This document shows positions 7,828 through 15,606 of a stretch of DNA of 48,144 nucleotides, in pieces. The position numbers and the translations under genes were made by a program. The DNA is from Ruminococcus sp. GTDB taxonomy: Bacteria; Bacillota; Clostridia; Oscillospirales; Acutalibacteraceae. The stretch covers positions 1-48,144 of the forward strand of contig JAFUKO010000010.1 in the NCBI GenBank assembly GCA_017473555.1. The letters are read 5' to 3'. Under the pieces are notes generated by a model. That model did not search any database and was not told where the DNA came from. It saw only the letters and a program-made list of their open reading frames with translations. How positions within the stretch are numbered: the first letter of the stretch is position 1; the number at the start of each line of letters is the position of its first letter.

Positions 7828-8601
7828 ATGCGTATAACAACACTTGTTGAAAATACTTCAGATAACGAGAATTTGAAATGTGAACACGGATTGTCACTGT
7901 ATATTGAAACAAAGAACCATAAACTTCTTTATGATATGGGTCAGACTGACCTTTTTTACGAGAACGCAGAAAAGCTCAATATCGACTTGAGTGCTGTTGA
8001 CATCGCCGTGCTGTCCCACGGACATTATGACCACGGTGGCGGACTCAAAAAGTTTTTGGAGATTAACAAAAAAGCTAAAATCTATCTCAGCAAACATGCC
8101 TTTGAACCTCACTATAATGGAGATAAGTACATTGGACTTGATAGCTCTCTCAAAGACTGTGAGCGACTTGTTTTTGTAGACGATGAACTTAAACTCTGTG
8201 AAGGATTAACACTTTTTTCTTGTAACAATGAGTGGTGCAAATGGGATATAAACAGCGGTGGCTTGAGTGTTATAAAAAACGGTGAAAAAATTCCTGATCC
8301 GTTTTTACACGAGCAGTATTTGCTGATAGAAGAAAATGAACACAAAGTCTTAGTCAGCGGTTGCTCCCACAAAGGTATCCTTAATATCATTGATTGGCTC
8401 TCTGTGGATACTGTTGTCGGTGGGCTTCACGTTTCCAAGTGGAAAGAGGACTCGCTTGAAAGTTTAGCGAAGATGTTAAACTTTACAAAAATCAGCTTTT
8501 ACACCTGCCATTGCACAGGTGTAGAACAATACAAGCTTATGAAACAAAAAATGAACAGACTCCACTATATCTCAACAGGTGACATAATTGAACTTAAATA
8601 A
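7828..8601 (+). CDS. MBL-fold metallohydrolase
   Basis: 257 residues, no signal peptide, cytoplasmic. Metallo-beta-lactamase fold with the zinc motif SHGHYDHGGG near residue 63; later ligands are probably SGCSHKG and the C-terminal YTCHCTG. The whole-protein pattern (N-terminal TTLVENTSD, LLYDMGQTDLF) fits the COG1237 group related to the archaeal 7,8-dihydropterin-6-methyl-(ribofuranosyl)aminobenzene phosphate synthase. The bacterial members have no settled substrate. AGGGAAG precedes the ATG. The next gene follows after 28 bases and is probably co-transcribed. Confidence 0.85.
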   Translation: MRITTLVENTSDNENLKCEHGLSLYIETKNHKLLYDMGQTDLFYENAEKLNIDLSAVDIAVLSHGHYDHGGGLKKFLEINKKAKIYLSKHAFEPHYNGDKYIGLDSSLKDCERLVFVDDELKLCEGLTLFSCNNEWCKWDINSGGLSVIKNGEKIPDPFLHEQYLLIEENEHKVLVSGCSHKGILNIIDWLSVDTVVGGLHVSKWKEDSLESLAKMLNFTKISFYTCHCTGVEQYKLMKQKMNRLHYISTGDIIELK

Positions 8602-8629
8602 TGGAGTATACATAGAGTTTGGAGGTAAA

Positions 8630-9331
8630 ATGAAGAATAAAATCCTGACCATTTTGTGCGTAGTATTAGCTGCTATGTTAGTTTTGACAGCTTTTGTAGT
8701 GATACCGCTTAAAGGAGATAATAGCTCAGATACAGAAAAACTCATACAAGTCAAGGAGCTTTGCCAGTATCCAGATTTACCTACTGGATGCGAAGCTACG
8801 TGTGCATCAATGGTGCTTAATTACTATGGTGTTGATATTACACCACAGGGGTTTGCAGGTAGCTGGCTTGAACATAACAATGATTTTGAACATATAGATG
8901 ATAAATTATACGGACCTGATCCTAAAGAATTTTTTGTTGGAGATCCGTTTGACAAATATTCATACGGATGCTACGCTCCTGCAATAGCAAAGGCTGTTAA
9001 TGACAACAGCGTCTTGTGTGACGCAGAGGTGATTTACGGCAAAACAGTTGAACAGCTCTGCACAAAGTATATAGATAACGATAAACCATTGATTTTATGG
9101 GTGACCACAAGTATGAGAGAATCAAAAGTTGAAGCCTTGTGGTACCTTGAAGATGACTTGTGTTTTTATTGGAAAAACGGTGAACATGCAATGGTGCTTG
9201 TCGGCTATGACGAAATATACTATTTTCTGAATGACCCTGAATCAGGAAGCACTGTTGCCTACAGAAAAGATGTGGTCGAAAAGCGATTTGCCGAATTAGG
9301 CAGACAGGCAGTATATATTGACACAAAATGA
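8630..9331 (+). CDS. Secreted or membrane-anchored C39-like (YvpB-type) cysteine peptidase
   Basis: 233 residues. N-terminal signal or anchor helix (about 5-28, ILTILCVVLAAMLVLTAFVV) and a papain-like C39_2 domain. Likely catalytic residues are Cys in PDLPTGCEATCASM, His in GEHAMVLVGYD and Asp in FLNDPESG. Family members are extracellular and mostly uncharacterised; they are not the bacteriocin-processing type because no ABC transporter is attached. ATG 8630 has GGAGG six bases upstream; the longer in-frame start at 8588 overlaps the preceding gene and lacks a ribosome binding site. Confidence 0.88.
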   Translation: MKNKILTILCVVLAAMLVLTAFVVIPLKGDNSSDTEKLIQVKELCQYPDLPTGCEATCASMVLNYYGVDITPQGFAGSWLEHNNDFEHIDDKLYGPDPKEFFVGDPFDKYSYGCYAPAIAKAVNDNSVLCDAEVIYGKTVEQLCTKYIDNDKPLILWVTTSMRESKVEALWYLEDDLCFYWKNGEHAMVLVGYDEIYYFLNDPESGSTVAYRKDVVEKRFAELGRQAVYIDTK

Positions 9332-9333
9332 AA

Positions 9334-9368
9334 AAAGCGAGAGCTACTAAATCAGTAACTCTCGCTTT
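9334..9368. terminator. Bidirectional terminator
   Basis: 10-bp perfect stem AAAGCGAGAG / CTCTCGCTTT extended by TACT/AGTA, between converging genes, with T-rich tails both ways. Confidence 0.85.
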
Positions 9369-9372
9369 AATT

Positions 9373-10338
9373 TTACAGCTTTATTTTATTGTCGTGTACA
9401 AACCAAATTTCGGATAAAGAATATTCTTTGCCGTTTAAATACTGTAACTCGCTTGCATCGTTTTTAAAATCAAATCCGAGCTTGTACGAGCAAAGTAACT
9501 GGTGTTTTTGATTAAACTTCCTGTTTAAACCTTTGTCGCCGTACTTTTCGTCACCAAGTAGCGGATTACCTATTGATGCCATATGAGCTCTTATTTGGTG
9601 GGTTCTGCCTGTTTTCAGTTCAACCTCACACAAGGAAAGATTTCGTTCTTTGTCGTAATTTAGCACCTCATATTTAGTAATGATCTCCTTACTGCCTTTG
9701 ACCTCGTTTTTGCTCACCTTAACTGTGTTTTTACTTTCGTTTTTAGTGAGATAGCCTTTTAGCGTGTCGGACTTTTTCTTTGGACAGCCTTTTACAACAC
9801 AGAGGTAGAATTTACGTATTTCCCTTGTCCTGACTTTTTCGTTTAATACACGCAACGCCATAGCGTTTTTAGCGGCAATAATAATACCGCCTGTGTTTCT
9901 GTCAATTCGGTTAACCAGAGCAGGGGAGAAAGCTTTGTCAGCTTCGGGGTCATATTCACCTTTTTCGTACAGATAACGCTGAACTCGGTTTACCATACAG
10001 TCAGCATCGTAGTTTTTGTCCTGATGAACGATAACACCAGGCTTTTTATCAAGTAGTATGAGGTTTTCGTCCTCGTATACTATTTCGAGCTTTTTCGATG
10101 CTTTCATAAACTCGTATTCTTTTTTACTTTCCTCAAAGAACTCGTCCTTGATGTAAAGTGTCAGCACATCGCCTTCATTTAAAAAAATCTCAGGAGTGGT
10201 TTTCTTGCCGTTTAGCTTGATATACTTGGTTCTGATGTATTTGTGCATCAGCGATTTAGGCATAGTTTTAAAACGTTTTAATATAAATTTATCAAGTCGC
10301 TGACCTGAGTCGTTTTTGTTTATAGTAATTGTACGCAT
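9373..10338 (-). CDS. RluA-family pseudouridine synthase
   Basis: 321 residues. N-terminal S4 RNA-binding domain (about 12-75), then the RluA catalytic domain with NRIDRNTGG carrying the catalytic Asp near residue 147, and the signature GRTHQIRAHMASIGNPLLGD. Makes pseudouridine in 23S rRNA, probably RluC/RluD-type; the exact target cannot be fixed because most Clostridia carry several paralogues. GGATGGTGATAAC precedes the ATG. Monocistronic. Confidence 0.92.
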   Translation of the reverse strand: MRTITINKNDSGQRLDKFILKRFKTMPKSLMHKYIRTKYIKLNGKKTTPEIFLNEGDVLTLYIKDEFFEESKKEYEFMKASKKLEIVYEDENLILLDKKPGVIVHQDKNYDADCMVNRVQRYLYEKGEYDPEADKAFSPALVNRIDRNTGGIIIAAKNAMALRVLNEKVRTREIRKFYLCVVKGCPKKKSDTLKGYLTKNESKNTVKVSKNEVKGSKEIITKYEVLNYDKERNLSLCEVELKTGRTHQIRAHMASIGNPLLGDEKYGDKGLNRKFNQKHQLLCSYKLGFDFKNDASELQYLNGKEYSLSEIWFVHDNKIKL

Positions 10339-10353
10339 GTTATCACCATCCTA

Positions 10354-10381
10354 AGTATACCATAAGATTTAATTTTATCAA
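10354..10381 (-). promoter_or_regulatory. Promoter of the pseudouridine synthase gene
   Basis: On the minus strand TTGATA, 16 bases ending TGG, TATACT: a near-consensus extended -10 promoter only about 15 bases before the start codon, giving a very short leader. Confidence 0.65.
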
Positions 10382-10436
10382 CAAACTTTAGTAACACATT
10401 TTTGATAAAGCAATATTATGATAGTGGGTGATGATT

Positions 10437-10577
10437 ATGAGAAGCTGTCGCAAGAACATTTCAAATGCCGTGTCATTTTCGGCAGGAATAATTCTTTCGT
10501 GTATTCTGCCGAGCAAATGTGTGCTGTGCATTGCGGCGGCAACCATAATCTTAGTTTGCTATAGTTGTAGGAGGTAG
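10437..10577 (+). CDS. 46-residue hydrophobic micro-protein
   Basis: MRSCRKNISNAVSFSAGIIL followed by a second hydrophobic stretch (CVLCIAAATIILVCYSC). One or two short membrane segments separated by the LPSKC turn. GGTGAT lies just before ATG 10437; ATG 10431 is an alternative. The stop codon overlaps the GGAGG of the next micro-gene, which argues that both are real and coupled. The layout (short basic N-terminus, glycine-containing helix, a Pro turn, second helix with Cys) resembles tiny membrane proteins widely annotated in Clostridia, without function. The LysM gene nearby is on the other strand. Confidence 0.6.
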   Translation: MRSCRKNISNAVSFSAGIILSCILPSKCVLCIAAATIILVCYSCRR

Positions 10578-10579
10578 CT

Positions 10580-10666
10580 ATGAAAGTTGTACTTATCGAA
10601 AGACCTAAGTTTTTATCATTCATATTAAGAAAGCTCTACGGTATCAAAAAGCTCCCGCAACAATAA
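10580..10666 (+). CDS. 28-residue basic micro-protein
   Basis: MKVVLIERPKFLSFILRKLY then GIKKLPQQ. Perfect GGAGG six bases before the ATG, starting two bases after the stop of the preceding micro-gene. The pattern (hydrophobic beta-like start, RPKFLSFILRKLYGIKK amphipathic segment) looks like a conserved micro-protein of spore-forming Clostridia, but I know no function. Too short for statistical coding evidence; the ribosome binding site and tight coupling are the support. Confidence 0.55.
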   Translation: MKVVLIERPKFLSFILRKLYGIKKLPQQ

Positions 10667-10690
10667 ATATGAAATATACATCTGATTGTG

Positions 10691-10771
10691 TTGTAGGGGC
10701 GATTGTTAGTCGCCCGAGTGTATGAGTATCCATAGAATTAAAAAGTAACGGGAGGGTTTGTATGCCCTCCC
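10691..10771. repeat. Interspersed repeat with two perfect hairpins
   Basis: GTAGGGGCGATTGTTAGTCGCCCG (stem GGGCGA/TCGCCC at 10697-10702 / 10710-10715) followed after 34 bases by GGGAGGG/CCCTCCC (10750-10756 / 10765-10771). The GTAGGGGCGA...TCGCCCG palindrome is a motif I associate with non-coding repeats scattered through Clostridia genomes. No coding potential seen. Confidence 0.6.
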
Positions 10772-10800
10772 AAAACTGTATACTGTACATAAATATGTAA

Positions 10801-10826
10801 CCGCCTTTAAAGTAAGGCGGTTTTTT
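10801..10826 (+). terminator. Terminator after the micro-genes
   Basis: CCGCCTT / AAGGCGG with a 6-base loop and six T on the plus strand. On the minus strand the tail is not T-rich, so it is assigned to the micro-gene transcript; it may still serve the converging LysM gene weakly. Confidence 0.8.
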
Positions 10827-10827
10827 C

Positions 10828-11139
10828 TTATATATAAAGCTGAATCCTCTGTCCGGGATAAATTGTGTCAGGGTCTTCAATATTGTTTATTGCGACAAGC
10901 TCATTTACATCAAGACCATATCTGCTTGCGATTGTGTACATAGTGTCTTTAGGTCTTACAAAATAGAATTTTGGTGGACGTACTTCTTCGACAGGAATCC
11001 TCAGTTTCTGACCGGGATATATTGTGTACGGATATACAATGCCGTTGTATCTGGCAATGTCCATAGCAGTAGTGCCGAATAGCTGAGCAATAGCAAAAAG
11101 AGTATTGCCCTGTCTTACTGTGTAGGTAATTGGTTCCAT
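10828..11139 (-). CDS. Double-LysM protein without signal peptide
   Basis: 103 residues made of two LysM peptidoglycan-binding modules: residues 4-48 (YTVRQGNTLFAIAQLFG ... YPGQKLRIP) and about 57-102 (FVRPKDTMYTIASRYGLDV ... YPGQRIQLYI), and little else. No signal peptide or membrane helix. In spore formers, short cytoplasmic-start LysM proteins often act in spore-coat or cortex assembly (SafA-like), which fits but is inference. ATG 11139 is preceded by AAAGGAGG; the in-frame ATG at 11157 overlaps that ribosome binding site. Confidence 0.88.
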   Translation of the reverse strand: MEPITYTVRQGNTLFAIAQLFGTTAMDIARYNGIVYPYTIYPGQKLRIPVEEVRPPKFYFVRPKDTMYTIASRYGLDVNELVAINNIEDPDTIYPGQRIQLYI

Positions 11140-11241
11140 TACGCTCCTCCTTTCCATATATTACATACTATGCAAAAACGAAGAATTGGTAAATGAATAT
11201 TTTGGAAGAATAAGTTAATGATATTTTTGGGAGGAATGATT

Positions 11242-12498
11242 ATGAATACAAAAATTATGAAAATTTTAGCACGAGAGATAATTGACTCAAGAGGTAACCC
11301 TACAGTAGAAGCTCAGGTAGTGACCGAAAGCGGTGTGAGTGCAATCGCATCTGTACCATCAGGAGCATCAACAGGTGAGTTTGAGGCGGTTGAACTCAGA
11401 GATAACGACAACCGATATAAAGGCAAGGGGGTTAAAACCGCTGTTTCAAACATCGTAGATATTATCAGTCCACAACTCTCTTCTATCAGCGTATTGTCAC
11501 AGCTGAAAATTGACAAGCGTATGTGTGAGCTCGACGGCACAGAGAATAAGAGCAAACTAGGTGCAAATGCTACCTTGGCAGTATCGTTAGCCTGTGCTAA
11601 AACCGCAGCAAAGCTTCTGAACATTCCGCTGTACCGTTACATCGGCGGTGTCAATGCCCACACTCTGCCTGTACCGATGATGAACATCTTAAACGGTGGA
11701 GCTCACGCATCTAACAATATTGATATTCAGGAGTTTATGATAATGCCGGTAAAAGCTCCGTGCTTTTCTGAGGGCTTGCGTCAGTGTTGTGAAATATACC
11801 ACACTCTGGGAGATATATTGAAAACCGAGGGTAAAGCTACAGGTGTAGGCGATGAGGGAGGTTTTGCTCCTGATCTTGACAGCGACGAACAAGCGATTGA
11901 GTATATCTTAAAAGCGATTGAAAAAGCAGGCTACAGTACCCACGATATCAAGATTGCGTTAGATGTCGCTTCATCCGAGTGGTACAAAGACGGTTTTTAT
12001 CATCTTCCTAAGCGTAATACACGAATGAACAGCGACGACCTCATATCATATATAGAAAAGCTGTGCGTGTCATATCCGATTATTTCAGTTGAGGATGGTT
12101 TATCCGAACACGATTTCAAAGGCTTTAGTAAACTTACTGACAGATTAGGTTCACGAATCCAGCTTGTTGGTGACGACCTTTTTGTTACCAATACAAAACG
12201 ACTACGCCACGGAATTGAGGTAGGAGCCGCAAATTCAATTTTGGTTAAGGTTAATCAGATTGGCACACTATCTGAGTCTATAGATGCTGTCCAGTGTGCA
12301 CATCGTGCATCATACACAGCGGTGATTTCTCACCGTAGCGGAGAAACCGAGGATACAACAATAGCCGACATAGCTGTTGCCCTTAATGCGGGTCAGATAA
12401 AAACAGGTGCACCGTGCAGATCTGACCGTGTCGCAAAGTACAATCGTTTGCTGAGAATTGAGGAAGAACTGGGCACTTTATCCGATTATGGGCTTTAA
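11242..12498 (+). CDS. eno: Enolase
   Basis: 2-phosphoglycerate to phosphoenolpyruvate. 418 residues, slightly shorter than the usual 430. Motifs: [11 protein letters not shown] near residue 16, [33 protein letters not shown] (Mg ligand Asp), [14 protein letters not shown] (second ligand), [10 protein letters not shown] (third ligand Asp), [13 protein letters not shown] (catalytic Lys) and [14 protein letters not shown]. Some motifs differ from the commonest forms (LSEHDFKGF for [19 protein letters not shown] for SRTDRVAKYN), so this may be a divergent or second copy. It stands alone, not in a glycolytic operon. ATG 11242 has GGGAGG at the right distance; upstream in-frame ATGs at 11218 and 11236 do not. 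Confidence 0.95.
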   Translation: MNTKIMKILAREIIDSRGNPTVEAQVVTESGVSAIASVPSGASTGEFEAVELRDNDNRYKGKGVKTAVSNIVDIISPQLSSISVLSQLKIDKRMCELDGTENKSKLGANATLAVSLACAKTAAKLLNIPLYRYIGGVNAHTLPVPMMNILNGGAHASNNIDIQEFMIMPVKAPCFSEGLRQCCEIYHTLGDILKTEGKATGVGDEGGFAPDLDSDEQAIEYILKAIEKAGYSTHDIKIALDVASSEWYKDGFYHLPKRNTRMNSDDLISYIEKLCVSYPIISVEDGLSEHDFKGFSKLTDRLGSRIQLVGDDLFVTNTKRLRHGIEVGAANSILVKVNQIGTLSESIDAVQCAHRASYTAVISHRSGETEDTTIADIAVALNAGQIKTGAPCRSDRVAKYNRLLRIEEELGTLSDYGL

Positions 12499-12530
12499 TC
12501 ATTTATAAGAGTTATGAATGTATTACAAAA

Positions 12531-12560
12531 AATTAACCGCCATTTGGCGGTTAATTTCTT
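12531..12560 (+). terminator. Terminator of eno
   Basis: Perfect 11-bp stem AATTAACCGCC / GGCGGTTAATT with a 4-base loop, followed by TCTT. Confidence 0.8.
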
Positions 12561-12635
12561 ATACGGAATTAAATGTATATATATACTGTGGTAATATTAT
12601 GATGTATCGAAATGCAATTACTGGAGGCATATACT

Positions 12636-15590
12636 GTGAAACTAAAAAGAATTATGGCAGGTGTACTTAGTATGTTAATTCTTTCATCTGTTGCAATGAC
12701 CGGTGCTTTGGCTACTTCTGAAGTGGTTGAAGAAACTGTTGCTCCTACACAGGAGGAAACAGCCGCTCCTACTGAGCCGCCTGTTACTTCCGCTGACGTT
12801 GGTATGGCAAACTACGTAAAGCTCCTTGAAAAAACCTACTATAAAGGTAATCTTGGTGCTACTTACTCAAAAAAGGAAACCACCTTTAAAGTCTGGTCAC
12901 CTCTTGCTACTGACGTAAAGGTCCGTATATATACAAAAGGTACTGATGGTGAAGAAGGAGCACAGATGCTTTCCGAATCATCGATGAAGCTTGTTGAGAA
13001 ATATGGCACATGGGTTCTTACCTTAAAGGGTGACTATAAGAATAAATATTACACCTACGTTGTCACAGTCAACGGTAAGACAAACGAGGTTGTTGACCCA
13101 TACGCTAAGGCTGTCGGTGCTAACGGTAACCGTGGTATGGTTGTTGACCTTGATTCTACCGACCCTAAGGGCTGGAAAGAAGATAAGTTCGATCGTGTCA
13201 GCTCAATGACAGACGCCGTAATATGGGAAGTCAGCGTACGTGACTTTTCAGCAAGTGAAACCAGCGGTGTGTCAGAGAAAAACCGTGGCAAGTTCTTGGC
13301 ATTTACCGAAAAAGGCACAGTTGTTGACTCTGTTGAGGGTTCACTTCCTACTTGTGTTGATTACTTAAAGGATTTAGGCGTTAACTACGTCCAGATAAAT
13401 CCGTTCTACGATTTCCACTCAATCGACGAAACTGACACAGTTAACCCTCAGTACAACTGGGGTTACGACCCTAAGAACTACAATGTTCCTGAGGGTTCAT
13501 ATTCATCTGACCCTTATAACGGTAATGTTCGAATCAAAGAGTGTAAGCAGATGATTCAAGCTCTCCATAAAGCCGGCATCGGTGTTATTATGGACGTTGT
13601 TTATAATCATACTTATTTATCAGCTGATTCATGGTTCAACCTTATTGTTCCTGATTATTATTATAGAATTGATGACGATGGCAACTGGTCAAACGGCTCA
13701 GGTTGTGGTAACGATACTGCTTCTGAGCGTATTATGTACCGTGAGTTTATGAAAAACTCGGTTGTTTACTGGGCGCAGGAATATCACATCGACGGTTTCA
13801 GATTTGACCTTATGGGACTTCACGATGTTGAAACAATGAACTACATCCGCAAGAGCCTTGACGCTCTTCCAAATGGTGGCAAAATCCTGATGTATGGCGA
13901 GGCGTGGGACCTTACTACTAACTGCGACAGTGGTACAGTTTTAGCTACACAGAACAACCTCTCTAAATTATCAACACGCATCGGTGCGTTCAACGATACA
14001 ATGCGTGATGGTTTAAGAGGTGACGTTTTTACTGCTAAGGACAAGGGCTATTTACAGAGTGGCTCAAATAAGTCAAAAGTAAAATCAGGTATCGAAGGTA
14101 TGGCTACAGCAGGCACATGGGCAACACCGCCAAGACAGTGTGTCAATTACGCATCCTGCCACGATAACCTCTCGTTATACGACAAGCTGGTCGCATCTGT
14201 TTATCCTGATAAGGGCGATTTTAGAAAGCGTAGGGAAGACCTCGTTTCAATGAACAAGCTCTCAGCTGCCATAGTATTAACATCACAGGGTGTTCCGTTT
14301 ATGATGGCAGGTGAGGAGATGGCACGTTCTAAAGACGGCGACGAAAACTCCTACAAATCCCCAATTGAAGTTAACCAGATTGACTGGAACGACATCAACA
14401 AGTACGCTGATTTAAACGAGTATTACAAAGGCCTTATCGATATCCGTCAGACAGTTGACCTGCTCAGAGATACAACAGGCGATGTCGCTAATTCTATCTC
14501 ATATATCACAGACCTTGATGATGGCGTGATTGCTTACACTATCAAGGGCACAGGTAACACAAAAGCCTTTGCAGCAATATTTAATGCATCTGATAAGAAA
14601 ACAACCGTTACACTTCCTGACGGACTCTGTCTTTCTTGGGTACAGATGGCTGATGAAACAAATGCAGGCATCAGAAACATAAGAGAAATCACTGACAGCA
14701 AGGTAACAGTTGAACCACATTCAAGTGCAATTTTAGTTAATAAGAGCAGCTTTGATGCTTATAAAAATATCGACACTACCGCACGAGTAATCGTAAAATA
14801 CCACGATAGCGAAAGCAACTCTGTAGTTTACGAGCAGATATTAAAAGGTAATGTTGGCGACTCTTATGATGTAGAGTATCCAAACTCACTTCTGTATAGA
14901 TACAACGTGACAGGTGTTCAGGGATCAAAAAACGGTAAGTTTACCGAAAAAACTCAGGAAGTCACAGTAAATTGCACTCCATACTCCGGTGATTATTCCA
15001 CAGTAACTATCCACTTTGTCAACGAACACGACGAGGACATCGCTAACTCTATTGTTATGACAAACAGAGTCGGACAGAAATACACCACTCCGAAAATCGC
15101 AGGTGTATACGGTTATCGTCTTGATCTTGAAAATCTTCCTGAAAACGGTGCAGGTAAGTATACAAAAGACCCAATCACCGTTACTTATCGTTATGAATCA
15201 ATTGAAGTATCAGCCGAAGAAGGTCAGGTAGACCCTGATGCACTCGACAATATCGCTTGTGTTGCCAATATTATTTATATGAACAGCAAGGGCGAGATAC
15301 TTGACAAAAAGACATATGTAGGCGATAAAGACACAGATGTTGTCGTTGAGTATATTGATATTCCGGGATATGTATTTATTTCCGATACATCAGAAGGTGC
15401 GGTATTCACATCCGTAGAAACAAATATCGTAGTCAACTACGACAAACAGACAAATGTGCTCAATATTGCACTCATAGCAGGAGGAGCAGTTTTACTCTTG
15501 CTGTTAGCAGCAGGTATTGTTCTGCTCGTTAAAAAAGGTAAATCTGGCGTTGGTGCTGATGGTGACTCCGACGACCTGTTTATAGAATAA
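12636..15590 (+). CDS. Cell-anchored type I pullulanase (GH13) with MucBP-like repeats
   Basis: 984 residues. Signal peptide (1-28, MKLKRIMAGVLSMLILSSVA...), Thr/Glu/Pro linker, a CBM48-like N-domain (about 55-140), then the GH13 barrel with the type I pullulanase signature YNWGYDP at 273. DVVYNHT begins at 320, nucleophile D391 (GFRFDLMG), acid/base E422 (YGEAWD), D510 (SCHDN). It hydrolyses alpha-1,6 branches of starch or pullulan. After the barrel come three MucBP-like beta domains (about 715-783, 788-856, 872-937), a transmembrane helix (about 943-965) and a short acidic tail. No LPXTG motif, so it is held by the helix rather than by sortase. Start is GTG 12636 with GGAGG 8 bases upstream; ATG 12612 has none. 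First gene of a pair with the dockerin pullulanase 16 bases later. Confidence 0.93.
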   Translation: MKLKRIMAGVLSMLILSSVAMTGALATSEVVEETVAPTQEETAAPTEPPVTSADVGMANYVKLLEKTYYKGNLGATYSKKETTFKVWSPLATDVKVRIYTKGTDGEEGAQMLSESSMKLVEKYGTWVLTLKGDYKNKYYTYVVTVNGKTNEVVDPYAKAVGANGNRGMVVDLDSTDPKGWKEDKFDRVSSMTDAVIWEVSVRDFSASETSGVSEKNRGKFLAFTEKGTVVDSVEGSLPTCVDYLKDLGVNYVQINPFYDFHSIDETDTVNPQYNWGYDPKNYNVPEGSYSSDPYNGNVRIKECKQMIQALHKAGIGVIMDVVYNHTYLSADSWFNLIVPDYYYRIDDDGNWSNGSGCGNDTASERIMYREFMKNSVVYWAQEYHIDGFRFDLMGLHDVETMNYIRKSLDALPNGGKILMYGEAWDLTTNCDSGTVLATQNNLSKLSTRIGAFNDTMRDGLRGDVFTAKDKGYLQSGSNKSKVKSGIEGMATAGTWATPPRQCVNYASCHDNLSLYDKLVASVYPDKGDFRKRREDLVSMNKLSAAIVLTSQGVPFMMAGEEMARSKDGDENSYKSPIEVNQIDWNDINKYADLNEYYKGLIDIRQTVDLLRDTTGDVANSISYITDLDDGVIAYTIKGTGNTKAFAAIFNASDKKTTVTLPDGLCLSWVQMADETNAGIRNIREITDSKVTVEPHSSAILVNKSSFDAYKNIDTTARVIVKYHDSESNSVVYEQILKGNVGDSYDVEYPNSLLYRYNVTGVQGSKNGKFTEKTQEVTVNCTPYSGDYSTVTIHFVNEHDEDIANSIVMTNRVGQKYTTPKIAGVYGYRLDLENLPENGAGKYTKDPITVTYRYESIEVSAEEGQVDPDALDNIACVANIIYMNSKGEILDKKTYVGDKDTDVVVEYIDIPGYVFISDTSEGAVFTSVETNIVVNYDKQTNVLNIALIAGGAVLLLLLAAGIVLLVKKGKSGVGADGDSDDLFIE

Positions 15591-15606
15591 TTTATGAGGT
15601 GAAAAA

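Noticed and set aside
15450..15590. Sortase (LPXTG) anchoring of the first pullulanase
   Set aside because: No LPXTG-like motif precedes the membrane helix, and the tail after it is acidic rather than ending in a short basic stretch.
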